Source: SCTD01 sp963781675 (lineage in GTDB: Bacteria; Actinomycetota; Actinomycetes; Mycobacteriales; SCTD01). Taken from it: DNA of 64,000 nt. The notes beneath the pieces are model-generated. The model searched no databases. It had not been told where the DNA came from and saw only the letters and a list, made by a program, of their open reading frames with translations. Every line of letters starts with the position of its first letter. Position 1 is the first letter of the stretch. Of this stretch, positions 1 to 9,161 are shown one piece after another. Location: positions 1 to 64,000 of the forward strand of contig CAWAGF010000005.1 of assembly GCA_963781675.1 (NCBI GenBank), given 5' to 3'. Position numbers and translations under genes: made by a program.

Positions 1-29
1 ACGGTGCCGACGCTAGCGGAGGACCAGGG

Positions 30-1319
30 TCAGCAGCGGGCCACGTCCATGCGCTGCGACGCCACCGGGCTCGGCGGACGCGACGGCCGCCCGAAGCCCG
101 CGCCGCTCAACGCCTCGGCCGCCAGCCAGACGAGGCAGGCCGCGTGCAGTGCTGCCGCCGCGACCGAGACGGCGCTGCCCTCCAGCAGCCCGCCGAACGT
201 GAAGGGGTACACGTACTGGGTCGTCATCAGGAAGGCTGCGGCTGCCGCCGCGAGGCGGTGCGGACGTGCTGAGGAGTCGACGACCAGGACGACAGCGGCG
301 AGGATCCACACCGCGTACTGGGCCGACAGCACCTTTCCGCTCAGGGCGACCACCATCGTCACGCACACGACCAGCCCGGCGAGGTCGTGCTCCGCGCGCC
401 ACGAGCCGCGCAGCACCAGCTGAGCGCAGCGCGCGAGACCGACGAGGGTCAGAAGGGCGAGCGCAAGGAGCAGCCCGCTCACGTCCGCGGCCGGGAACTC
501 AAGCGAACCGTGCTGGAGCACCACCTCCAGGTCGGCTCCGAACAGGCGCGCGGCGTGGAGCGGGGCGGCTGCGAGCGTCTCGACCTGCAGACCGCGCTCA
601 GCGTGGTAGTCGAGCATGGCCCGGAGCCCGTGCCCGCCGAAGACCAGGAAGGGGGCGAGTCCGACCGCCCCCGCACTGAGCGCACCAGCGATGATGAAGC
701 GGCGCCTGCGGGAGGCTTCGACGAGAGGGACGGCCAGGACGAGCAGGACGGCCGGCCAGAGCTTCAGCGAGGCGGCGGCCGTCAGGCAGACCGCGGACGT
801 GGCGGCGCAGCCCCGCCGGTGCGCGTGCACCGCTGCGACGAGGGCGAGCGCGACGAAGACGTCGGTGCGGCACCAGGTGACAGGGCCCAGCAGCAGGGGC
901 GTCAGCAGCCAGAGGCCGGCGCCAGAGCGCGCCCCCGCCCGGCGCAGGAGGACGAGGACGACGAGGTCGGCCAGGAGCGCAAGGCTGACGAACGCGATCG
1001 CGTAGGTCAGATCGGTCTGAGCCGGGAGCCTGAGGAAGGGCAAGATCCCCGGCGGGTACTCCAAGGCCACGTCGGCGTACGGACGCGCCCCCTGGGACCA
1101 CAGCCTCGCCCAGCGCGCGTACAGGTCGAGGTCGTCGTCAACCAGCCCGTGGACGCTCAGGGTGACCAGCCCGTAGACCCGTACCAGTGCCCACACCGGC
1201 CAGGCACCGGTCCCAACGGGTCGGGCAGCCTGCTGCCGACGGACGGCCGGGGTCCTGCGGCGGGTCGGTGCGGCCTGCTGGTCACCCCTGGTGCATCGGC
1301 CGTTCCGGCCGCGACTCAA
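30..1319 (-). CDS. GT87/DUF2029-type polytopic mannosyltransferase-like protein
   Basis: Uninterrupted 429-residue protein with about ten hydrophobic segments, like the GT87/DUF2029 family of GT-C glycosyltransferases, which use polyprenol-phosphate mannose at the membrane. A KLWPAVLL segment after a transmembrane helix (about residue 185) is typical of this family, as is the acidic patch in the first periplasmic loop (VDDDLDLYARWA). The TTG start lies 2 bases after the aroK stop, so it is probably co-transcribed with aroC-aroK; a later GTG start is possible because the first 35 residues are basic and low-complexity. It stands where aroB often follows aroK in actinomycetes. A role in glycosylating pilin or envelope glycans is inference from its position beside the pilus locus. 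Confidence 0.7.
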   Translation of the reverse strand: MSRGRNGRCTRGDQQAAPTRRRTPAVRRQQAARPVGTGAWPVWALVRVYGLVTLSVHGLVDDDLDLYARWARLWSQGARPYADVALEYPPGILPFLRLPAQTDLTYAIAFVSLALLADLVVLVLLRRAGARSGAGLWLLTPLLLGPVTWCRTDVFVALALVAAVHAHRRGCAATSAVCLTAAASLKLWPAVLLVLAVPLVEASRRRRFIIAGALSAGAVGLAPFLVFGGHGLRAMLDYHAERGLQVETLAAAPLHAARLFGADLEVVLQHGSLEFPAADVSGLLLALALLTLVGLARCAQLVLRGSWRAEHDLAGLVVCVTMVVALSGKVLSAQYAVWILAAVVLVVDSSARPHRLAAAAAAFLMTTQYVYPFTFGGLLEGSAVSVAAAALHAACLVWLAAEALSGAGFGRPSRPPSPVASQRMDVARC

Positions 1320-1323
1320 GCAG

Positions 1324-1821
1324 TCACAGCGCGGACGTCAGCTCGTCGACGACGTCCTCGACCGGTCTGCCGTTGGTGTCGACGGTGAGCCGCGCGACCT
1401 CCCGGTACAGCGGCATCCGCTGCTCCAGCAGGACCTTCAGCTGGGCGCGGGGGTTCAGCGCGAGCACCGGGCGGTCGCGGTTGAGGCCGACGCGGCTGGC
1501 GGCGTTGCCGAGGTCGACCTCGAGCAGCGCCACCCGGTGGTCGGTCAGCAGCGCGCGCGTCTCCTCGCTGAGCACCGCTCCCCCGCCGAGGCTGAGGACC
1601 CCGTCGTGCTCCTGCAGGGCCTTCGCCACCGCGACGTGCTCGAGCGCGCGGAAGTGCTCCTCGCCGTCGTCGATGAAGACCTCGCCGATGGGCTTGCCCG
1701 CCGCCTCACGATGTCGGCGTCGGTGTCGCGGAAGGCGGTGCCGAGCCGGCTCGGCCAGCAGCCGGCCGACCGTGGTCTTGCCTGCGCCCGGCGGGCCGAC
1801 GAGGACGACGACGGGCCTCAA
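1324..1821 (-). CDS. aroK: Shikimate kinase, with two compensating frameshifts
   Basis: Phosphorylates shikimate at the 3-hydroxyl with ATP, in the common aromatic pathway. The N-terminus has the P-loop GPPGAGKTT (residues 9-17) and the middle the family motif SLGGGAVL. Residues about 25-41 read as an arginine/histidine-rich string in the annotated frame. Removing one C and restoring one base (about 1708-1760) gives RLGTAFRDTDADIVEAAG, which contains the DTDADI shikimate/Mg-binding motif. The two shifts cancel, so the frame stays open to the stop. It lies 15 bases downstream of aroC and forms a pair with it. Length (165 residues) is normal. The break is most likely a sequence error. Confidence 0.9.
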   Translation of the reverse strand: MRPVVVLVGPPGAGKTTVGRLLAEPARHRLPRHRRRHREAAGKPIGEVFIDDGEEHFRALEHVAVAKALQEHDGVLSLGGGAVLSEETRALLTDHRVALLEVDLGNAASRVGLNRDRPVLALNPRAQLKVLLEQRMPLYREVARLTVDTNGRPVEDVVDELTSAL

Positions 1822-1836
1822 CGGATCTGAGGCTCT

Positions 1837-2998
1837 TCAGGTAGCCTCGCAGTTGCGGCGGGTCTCCTCGACCGAGTCTCCGCCGAACTTCTCCAGCGCC
1901 GCGTCGGCGAGCACGAGGGCCACCATGGCCTCGGCGACGACCCCGGCAGCGGGGACGGCGCAGACGTCGCTGCGCTGGTGGTGCGCCGCGGCCTCCTCGC
2001 CGGTCGCGGTGTCGACGGTGCGCAGCGCACGCGGGACGGTGCTGATCGGCTTCATGGCCGCGCGCACGCGCAGCACCTCGCCGCTGGACATGCCGCCCTC
2101 GGTGCCGCCGAGCGTGCCGCTTGCTGCGGGTCAGCCCGTCCTCGCCGCGCACGATCTCGTCCATGACCTGGCTGCCGCGCTTGCGGGCCGAGCGTCGAAG
2201 CCGTCGCCGACCTCGACGCCCTTGATGGCCTGGATGCCCATCAGGGCTCGCGGCGAGCTTGCGTCGAGACGTCGGTCCCAGTGCACGTGGCTGCCGAGGC
2301 CCGGCGGGAGGCCGTAGGCCAGGACCTCGACGACGCCGCCGAGGGTGTCGCCCTCCTTCTTTGCGGCGTCCACCTCGGCGACCAGCCGGTCGCTGGCGAC
2401 CTGGTCGAAGACGCGCACCGGGCTCTCGTCGATGGCGGCGAGGTCGGCCGGCGTCGGCAGCGCGGCGCCGCCGCACCTCCGCGCTGCCGATGCTCACGAC
2501 GTGGCTGAGGACCTCGACGCCGTACGCCTGCTTCAGGAAGGCCTTGGCGACGGCGCCCAGCGCGACGCGGGCCGCGGTCTCGCGGGCGCTGGCGCGCTCG
2601 AGCACGGGACGGGCGTCGTCGAAGCCGTACTTCTGCATGCCGACGAGGTCGGCGTGGCCGGGCCGCGGCCGGGTGAGGGGGGCGTTGCGCGCGAGGTCCT
2701 CGAGGCGTCCGGCGTCGACGGGGTCGGCGGCCATGACCGTCGACCACTTCGGCCACTCGGTGTTGCCGATGCGGATCGCGAAGGGTCCGCCCTGCGTCAC
2801 GCCCGTGGCGAACGCCACCGAGCAGCTCGACCTCGTCCTGCTCGAACGCCATCCGCGCACCCCGGCCGTGGCCCAGGCGGCGGCGCGCGAGCTCGTCCGC
2901 GAGGTCCTGCGTCGTGAGGCGACGCCGGCCGGCAGCCCCTCGAGCACCGCCACGAGCGCGGGGCCGTGGGACTCCCCTGCGGTCAGCCAGCGAAGCAT
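1837..2998 (-). CDS. aroC: Chorismate synthase, several frameshifts in this sequence
   Basis: Converts 5-enolpyruvylshikimate-3-phosphate to chorismate using reduced FMN. The start MLRWLTAGESHGPAL is the family signature. Later blocks lie in different frames: VTQGGPFAIRIGNTEWPKW, the RPGHADLVGMQKYGF block (about residues 115-130), GDTLGGVVEV, and the C-terminal MKPISTVP...GEEAAAHHQRSDVCAVPA block that contains the conserved HQRSD region. At least four one-base shifts (near 2830-2890, 2430-2480, 2170-2190 and 2090-2130) are needed to join them. The full span of about 387 residues is normal for the family. A strong hairpin separates it from the pilus genes upstream, and aroK follows. Confidence 0.9.
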
Positions 2999-3019
2999 GG
3001 GCCCAGTGTCCCAGACAGC

Positions 3020-3056
3020 ACGACGCGGCCCCGGCTCGGAGCCGGGGCCGCGTCGT
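3020..3056 (-). terminator. Hairpin terminator ending the pilus operon
   Basis: Perfect inverted repeat with 17-base arms (3020-3036 and 3040-3056, arm ACGACGCGGCCCCGGCT) and a 3-base loop, starting 11 bases after the stop of the last pilus gene and 21 bases before the aroC start. No T-run follows, as is usual in high-GC actinobacteria. It would insulate aroC-aroK from pilus transcription. Confidence 0.8.
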
Positions 3057-3067
3057 GATGCTCGTCG

Positions 3068-3801
3068 CTACTGCACGACCACCGTCTGGCGCTCGTGCAC
3101 CTCGAACGGCGAGCCGTCGCCGAGCTGCAGGTTGGCGAACCAGCCGCCGGTGGCGTCCTGCTGCAGCGAGATGACCAGCAGCTTGCCGGCCATGACGTCG
3201 CCGCGGCGCGCCGGTGACCTGTCTTGCCGTCGTAGACGAAGGTGCCGGTCGGGTTCGTGCCGTCCTTGCCGGCAGCGACGTCCTTGAGGGCGACCGTGCT
3301 CTGGGCGGCGGGCGCGGGCCGGCGGCGGCGGCGCGGGCTGCTGCGGTGCGCTGCCACCGGTGCCGGCGGCGTCGGGGGGCGTGCCGCTGTCGACGATGAC
3401 GACGGGCGTCGTGGTCGTGCCGGTGCCGGTCCGTGCGCGGCGTCTGGTGGCCGCCGCTGGCGCCGGTCGGCGTCCGGCCACGCCGCGCGGCTGCGACGTA
3501 GAGCGCGCGGAAGGGTTCGCGGCCGAGGGCGACCTTCGGACGCGACCGGCAGCGTCACCGGCGGCTGCCGGCGCTGCCGGGGCGCCGCCGCGGCCGGGGC
3601 GCGTGCGGACGGCACGAAGGCCGTCGACGCCGTCCTCGCACCGCCGCCGCCGAGGAGCAGGTAGGCCGCCGGCGCCGAGCACGACGGCGCCGCGAGCGCC
3701 GCCACGAGCAGCGACGTCTGCGGCTGCGTCGCTCTCCTCGACGGCGCTCGAGCGGCGCTGGCGGCCTCTCGGCGCGCGCCGAACGGGTTGAACTCGCTCA
3801 T
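3068..3801 (-). CDS. Hypothetical bitopic protein in the PilP position of the pilus operon
   Basis: Starts MSEFNPFGARR, has a short cytoplasmic basic N-terminus, one hydrophobic segment (about residues 28-52, read across a frameshift) and a long Pro/Ala/Thr-rich region. A C-terminal domain of about 80 residues follows, containing STVALKDVAAGKDG and ending FEVHERQTVVVQ. It begins 9 bases after the pilO stop, so it belongs to the pilMNO assembly-platform group, where PilP sits in other bacteria. I see no lipobox, so it is not a PilP lipoprotein in the usual sense. Several indels break the middle and end. Function unknown; a periplasm-facing role in the alignment complex is inferred from position. 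Confidence 0.6.
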
Positions 3802-3810
3802 CGTCGTCTC

Positions 3811-4508
3811 CTACTTGGCCGGCGCGGCGCGGGCGCGCGGCCGAGCGGTTGGCGGCCATGTAGACCGAGCCGGTGATGGTGCGCGGTCAGGGTCGCCTCT
3901 TCGCCGGCGGCGGCGGCCGGCTTCGACGGCCGTCGGCGACGTGCCGGGCACGAGGGTCAGGTTGGTGACCGTCAGGCCCGCGTGAGGTTCTCGAGGCTGG
4001 CCGAGGAACTGCTCGACCTGGAAGTAGCCGCCGACGACGTTGACGGCGAGCGGGATCTCGCGAGCGCCGGCGGCGATCGGCGGGTGCACGTACCGCGGCG
4101 GCGCGGCAGCCGGCGCGGCCGCGGCGCCAGCGGGCGCGCGACCGGGGCCGCGGCGGCAGCGGCGCCGACGGCAGCGGCGGGCGCCCGGGGGTGACGCGAG
4201 ACCAGCTCGACGCCGGCGTCGTCGCCGCCGCCGTCAGGGAGCGGATCAGCGCGGGGAGCGCCGGGTTGTCCGGGATCTTGGCGGCGACGGCGGCGAGCTC
4301 GGCCTGCTTCTTCGGGCAGGTCCTTCGCCTGGGCCTTCAGCGACTCGAGCTGCGTTGCGCGCCGCGTTGCGTCGACTCTGCGGCCGGGCCTGGCGCGCAG
4401 GTCGGCGGCCTCGGCCGCTTCGGCGAGACGAGCAGGAACCAGCCCGCCGCGAAGATCGCCGAGGACGCCGACGAGGGTGAGGGCGACCCACTGCTTGAGC
4501 TTGTCCAT
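3811..4508 (-). CDS. pilO: Type IV pilus assembly protein PilO, frameshifted
   Basis: Bitopic protein of the PilM-N-O inner platform that links the cytoplasmic motor to the pilus. It starts MDKLKQWVALTLVGVL, giving the single membrane segment (about residues 5-28), followed by a coiled-coil-prone stretch (LESLKAQAKDLPEE). The C-terminal ferredoxin-like part is recognisable as EIPLAVNVVGGYFQVEQFL, as in PilO. The end ITGSVYMAANRSA and a terminal RARAAPAK are recovered from two frames. The ATG lies 1 base after the pilN stop. About 232 residues, normal length. At least three indels are present. Confidence 0.8.
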
Positions 4509-4509
4509 G

Positions 4510-5201
4510 TCAGCCTCCGGCCGGGGTCGGTGTAGCGGCTGCGAGAGGGCGTCGCGCGGTGAGCGTTGACGGTGCGCGCGAAGTTCACGACCTGCGCGGT
4601 GCCGATGAGCGCCTCGGTCGAGCTGGAGAAGTAGGGGTTGCTGTAGCCCTTCTGCTCGCGAGGGACTCGAGCCAGACGGCGACGTCGTCGTGGTTGAAGC
4701 CGACCCGCTGAAGGTCACGGTCCCGATGCCCGGGCGTCGGTGGCAGCCGCTGCGGCCGGCGGCGCCGGCGCCTGGGCGAGCGTGACGTTCGTGATCCAGA
4801 CGTTGCTCCGGGACGCTCAGGCCAGGTCGTTGAGGACTGCGAGTAGCGGACCTCCTCGCCCATCGCCTGCGTGAGCATGGCCTGCGGCCGCGGCGGCCTG
4901 CGCGTAGACGGCCGTGACGTCGCGTACTTCGCGCGTCTCGGCCTGCAGCGTTGGCTGCCCTGCTCGGTCGGCCGCGTCGAGCTCGGCCTGGGCGGCGGTC
5001 ACGGCTGCTGGTGGCAGACACGTACAGCAGACCGACGACGCCGACGCCGCCGAGCACGACGCCGCCGAGGCCGCACCTGGATCCGCCGGAACCTGCGCCG
5101 CTCGGCGATCTCCGGGGGAAGCAGGTTGACCCGGGGCAGGAGCGACGAGGCCGCGTGCCGACCGGCTGCGCGTCTCCGCGCATGTCCGACAGGACGCTCA
5201 T
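4510..5201 (-). CDS. pilN: Type IV pilus assembly protein PilN, frameshifted
   Basis: Partner of PilO; its cytoplasmic N-terminus binds PilM. It starts MSVLSDMRGDAQPVGTRPRR, and a shifted frame supplies the NLLPPEI-like PilM-binding peptide region. A transmembrane segment LGGVVLGGVGVVGLLYV follows (about residues 45-61), then a coiled coil (AQAELDAADRAGQ, LQAETREVRDVTAVYAQA). The C-terminal domain contains GIGTVTFSG, FNHDDVAVWLESLA and VNFARTVNAH. Start and stop overlap or abut pilM (ATGA) and pilO. About 230 residues. Four or more one-base breaks. Confidence 0.8.
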
Positions 5202-6263
5202 GACGCCACCCCCAGGGCGAGGCCGACCGGGACGCTGACCATGGGCTCGACGTAGGCGAGCTGCTCGGCGGTCAGGCCGGTCTTGCCGATCTTGAGGACG
5301 GACATCGGACGGGCCGCCTCGACCGGCAGGCGGGTGGCGGCGCCAGGCGCTCGACCAGACCGCCGAGGCGCGAGCCGCCGCCGGAGAGGACGACCCGGCC
5401 GATGCGGGCGGCACCGGGCTGGGCGAGGTAGTAGTCGAGCGAGCCGCGGACCTCCTCGACGAAGGCCGCGCCGGTCGGCTCGATGGCGCGGCTGGCGGGG
5501 TGCTGCTCGGCCGGCGCCGGCGACGGCGGCCATGCCGGTCGGCTGCTTGATCGCCTCGGCCTGGTCGAGCGGGACGCCGAGCCGCTCGGCCACGGCGTCG
5601 GTGATGTCGCCGCCGCCCATCAGCAGGATGCGGACGAAGCGCGGGACGCCGCCCTGGTGCACGACGATGTTGGTGACGCTGGCGCCGACGTCCACCAGCG
5701 CCTCGGCCTCGACGCCGAAGCCGGCGCCCGCCGGCGACCGGCGAGCGCAGCACCGCGAAGCTGGTGAGGTCGACCATGCTCGGCTGAGGCCGGCCTTGCT
5801 CGACGGCGTCGAGGGCGCTGCCGACCATGTCCCGGGCGGCCGCGACGAGCAGCACGCGCAGCATCCGGCCGCCGGCGTCGTTGGTGAACTCCTCGAGCGG
5901 GTGGAAGTCGAGGATCGCCTGCTCGACCGGCATCGGGATGAAGTCCTGCACCTGGAAGGCGAGCGACTTGCGCAGCTCGCTTGAGCGGCAGCCACGGCAG
6001 GTCCACCTGGCGCACGACGACCTTCTGGTTGGCCACGCCGACGACGACCTTCTTGCTGCTGAACTTGGCCTGCGCCCACAGCTGCTTGATGGCGCGCGGC
6101 GACGGCGTCGGCGTCGACGACCTCGCCGTCACGCACCGCGCCCGCGGGCAGGGCCACCTGGCCGAACCGCTCGAGCGTCGGCGCCGCCCTTGCCGAGCGT
6201 CAGCTCGGCCGCGCGCACGCCGGAGGTCCCGATGTCGAGACCGACTACTGTCTGTCCTGCCAC
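5198..6263 (-). CDS. pilM: Type IV pilus assembly protein PilM (actin-like ATPase), frameshifted
   Basis: Cytoplasmic FtsA/actin-like protein that binds the PilN tail. The GTG start gives VAGQTVVGLDIGTSGVRAAE, the phosphate-1 loop of the fold. Later come KKVVVGVANQKVVVRQVDLP, DFIPMPVEQAILDFHPL, EALVDVGASVTNIVVHQGG (phosphate-2 region, about residue 190) and ILLMGGGDITDAVAERLG, each diagnostic of PilM. The end VSVPVGLALGVAS overlaps the pilN ATG by 4 bases. The span encodes about 354 residues, the usual length. About six indels interrupt it. Confidence 0.88.
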
Positions 6264-6388
6264 GCGTGTTCCCCTCGGCAGCGGCCGCGGCCGCGGAGGT
6301 CCGGTCCGTGCCGGTGTCCGCAGCACGCATCGGCCGCAGCGCGGTTCGGCCTTGAGCCGAACGGCGTGATCTGGACTGCGCCGTGCGG

Positions 6389-7175
6389 CTACAGCCGCGG
6401 TGAGCGTCGAGGTAGGCCTCGAGCCAGCGCCGCGCCGACGAGGACCGCCATGAGCGCGCCGAGGAGCATGAACGGGCCGAACGGGAGTGCGGTCTTGCGC
6501 CCGCCCGCGCCGGACGGCGATCAGCGCATGCCGAAGACGCCGCCGAACAGGAAGCCGGGAACAGCCCGACGGCCAGCGCGCCCCAGCCGAGCCAGGCCGG
6601 TGTACAGGCCCGAGCACACCGGCGAGCTTGACGTCGCCGAAGCCCATGCCGGCCGGGTAGGCGAAGCACAGCGCGAAGTAGACGGCGCACAGCGCCGCAC
6701 CGCCGAGCAGCGCGCGCAGCAGGCGCCGCGGTCGCTGCCCAGCAGCGCGCGGCTCCGAGCAGCACGCCGCGACCGGCGTAGCGACGGCAGCATGAGGGCG
6801 TCCGGCAGCCGGTGCACGTCGAGGTCGATGAGCGCCAGCGCGACGCCCACCGCCGCCAGGTAGAGGTAGGCCGGCAGGGCCGCGGTCGGCGCCGAACCGC
6901 AGCGCCATGACGACGAACAGCGCGCCGCGTGAGCCGCCTCGACGAGCGGGTAGCGGGCGCTGATCGGCGCCTGCGCAGTCGCGGCACCTGCCCCGCAGGA
7001 GGAGCCAGCCCAGCACCGGGACGTTGTCGCGTGGGCGGATGGCGCTCCGCAGCCGGGCAGCGCGACGGCGGGCTGACGACCGACTCGCCCGCGCGGCACG
7101 CGCCAGACGACGACGTTGAGGAACGAGCCGATGACGAGGCCGAGGACGACCGACGAACGACGCGAGCAGGAGCAC
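6389..7175 (-). CDS. pilD: Prepilin peptidase/N-methyltransferase, frameshifted
   Basis: Polytopic aspartyl protease that cleaves prepilin leaders and methylates the new N-terminus. Recovered pieces are the family N-terminus LGLVIGSFLNVVVWRVPRG, two zinc-type Cys pairs (PGCGAP and CRDCGAP, in different frames), the first catalytic Asp in ALALIDLDVHRLPDALM and the second in AYPAGMGFGDVKLAGVLG. At the N-terminus the GTG-initiated frame (VLLLASFV) fits the family better than the ATG two bases upstream. The TAG at 6389-6391 is my best estimate of the stop. About 262 residues. It serves the six prepilin-like proteins encoded just upstream. Confidence 0.85.
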
Positions 7176-7204
7176 ATGACGACCTAACGCCGTGGGGAGG
7201 GTGG

Positions 7205-8584
7205 TCAGCCCGCAGCGTAGTCAAGCCAGAGGGTGGTTCGGATGATGTCGCTGAGCGGGGTTTCCATGGTGTCGTCGTAGCGGATCGTGACACCCTCGGA
7301 TCGTGTTGCCACCCGCAGCGGCGCACTTCTCGGCAGCGATGACAGCGCCGGTGATGGTCGAGCTGCTCGTGTTGTAAGTCGATCTTGTCCGGCAGCCAGG
7401 AACAAGCCTGAGCCGGCCGTGGCGTTGGCCCCCACCCGTGAGGTTGGCGTCGGCGAGGCAGCTGAAGGCCGGGCAGCGCCGGTGTCATGTTGAAGAGCTT
7501 CCAGACGACGTTCCCGCCCCGCTTGCTGCACGTGGCCGTGTTGACCAGCCCCGTCGTCCGGCCTCGGCGAGCACGGTGACCTGCCGCGTCAGGCTGCTGT
7601 TTCCGTTGTCTCCGAGTACCCCATTGCCCTGGTACACGTAGTAGATGCCGTTCTGCTGGCCGGCGCTGCGTGGCAACGTCCACGTCGGGACGCCGGACTC
7701 CACGGTGTAGACCCACCCGTTCGTGGTCGCGAGCTCGGTGCCCGTGCAGGGGTCGCGGCGGCGGCGGGGCTCACCGAGCGCATGACGCCGTTCGGGCAGA
7801 GCTCGAACCAGGACGCCGAGTAGCTCAGCCGCAGCGTGTCCCAGTACCTCCGGGCGCTGATGTTCGCGATGCCCTGCACCGGCGCAGCAGCAGTGCAGAC
7901 AGTCCCTGGGCAGCCGCCTCCCGTCAGCGTCCCGCTCGAGGACAGGCCTCCGGCGATGCTCGTGCTGCCGTTGTACCCGCCGACGGTGGTGTTGGAGTGC
8001 ACGTCGGAGGGACTGCTCCCGATCGTCGTGATGGCGACGCTGCCGCTGAAGTTCAGGGCTCCCTGCGTCAGCACCGCGTTGGTCGGCTTGTAGGGCGCGA
8101 ACAGGTACTCCGCCTTCACGAGTCGCTTCTTCGCGCCGGCGGTCGCCCGGCTAGGGACCCAGGCCATCGAGTAGACGGCGCGGACGTTCGTCGGGCGGAC
8201 GGCGACGTACTGCCCGTTGGGGAGGGTCTTCAGGCAGCTGTCCGGCAGGGCGGTGAGCGCGCTCCTCGCCCAGCTGCGCTCGGTCTCCACGTCGGTGAAC
8301 GGTCCCGGCGCGGTCACGGCGCAGGCACCCGCCGTCACGAAGTTGCTCGGTGGCGTCGCATTGAAATCGCTGTTGATCTTGGCGAGAGTGCCGTCGATGC
8401 CGGTCTCGGCCACGGCGAGCGCGTTCTCGAAGTTGACGTGGGCGCGGGACGACTGGAGCGTCCGGATGCCGATGGCCGTGCCCACCGTGATGAGGGCCGC
8501 GAGCACGCCGGTGAAGCCGAGGACGAGGATCATCGCGAAGCCGCCGTCGTCCTTGAACCGGCGGCGCAGGGTCAGGGGGGTCAT
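7205..8584 (-). CDS. PilX-type minor pilin-like protein, frameshifted near the C-terminus
   Basis: The N-terminus MTPLTLRRRFKDDGGFAMIL is a short basic leader followed by a hydrophobic helix (about residues 15-40), with prepilin-like Gly-Phe in place of the strict G/FTLIE site, as in PilX-family minor pilins. The next 300 residues are an extracellular-type domain rich in Ser/Thr/Gly with paired Cys (GGCPGTVCTA), and the end GVTIRYDDTMETPL lies in another frame. Total about 460 residues, large for a minor pilin. The ATG at 8584 overlaps the pilW-like stop (TGATG) and has an AGGA 9 bases upstream. Breaks lie near 7750, 7560 and 7380. Confidence 0.7.
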
Positions 8585-9161
8585 CACTGAGGTTCCTCAT
8601 GCGCTCGGTGAAGACGGTGTGTCGTCCAGCTTCGGCTCGTCCCGCGTCTGCGGCGTAGAGGATGTCGCTGGTGATCAGGCGGACCGTGTCGGCCTGGGCC
8701 TGGGTGAGTGGTGGCGCGAGGAGCGCGCCACTGCTCGTCGCTCGGTACTGGAAGGCCAGTTGCGAGATGACGAACCGCGCGGTGCGTGACGTCTGGCCGT
8801 TCACCGAACGCGCGACGTCGTAGTGGCCGTCCCCGCGCGCCACCAGCTGCCAGGTGACCACCTCCGTTGTCTGCTTCTTGTAGTCGGAGTTGGTGTCGAT
8901 CCAGAGCACGAGCTGGGAGGCCGTGGCACCGGGGTCCAGGCTGCGCGCGTTGCGGACGTCTCGGCCGAGGCGCTCGATGGTGGTGCGGATGTCGGTCTGC
9001 CCCGTTGCCTCGCTGTCGGTCGTCCGGAAGAGCTTGTTCGAGGAGACGACGGCACCCACGAGGATCGAGCTGACTACCGCGAGGAGGACCATGCTGACGA
9101 GGACCTCGACCAGCGAGGTCCCGCGGTCGGACGCCCGGAGGCGGAAGGAGAGGCGAGTCAC
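8584..9161 (-). CDS. PilW-type minor pilin
   Basis: N-terminus MTRLSFRLRASDRGTSLVEVLVSMV is a class III/IV prepilin signal: basic leader, Gly-Thr cleavage point, Glu at +5 and a hydrophobic helix to about residue 40. The body (GQTDIRTTIERLGRDVRNARSL) resembles PilW/PulJ-type minor pilins that start or cap pilus assembly. As written, the frame runs on into the next gene. One missing C near 8590 would give an end VFTERMRNLQ followed by a stop overlapping the next ATG, so I place the end there (about 192 residues). The start overlaps the upstream gene stop (ATGA). Confidence 0.72.

Noticed and set aside
3068..3801. PilP lipoprotein
   Set aside because: The position fits but there is no lipobox and no clear PilP domain; left as hypothetical.
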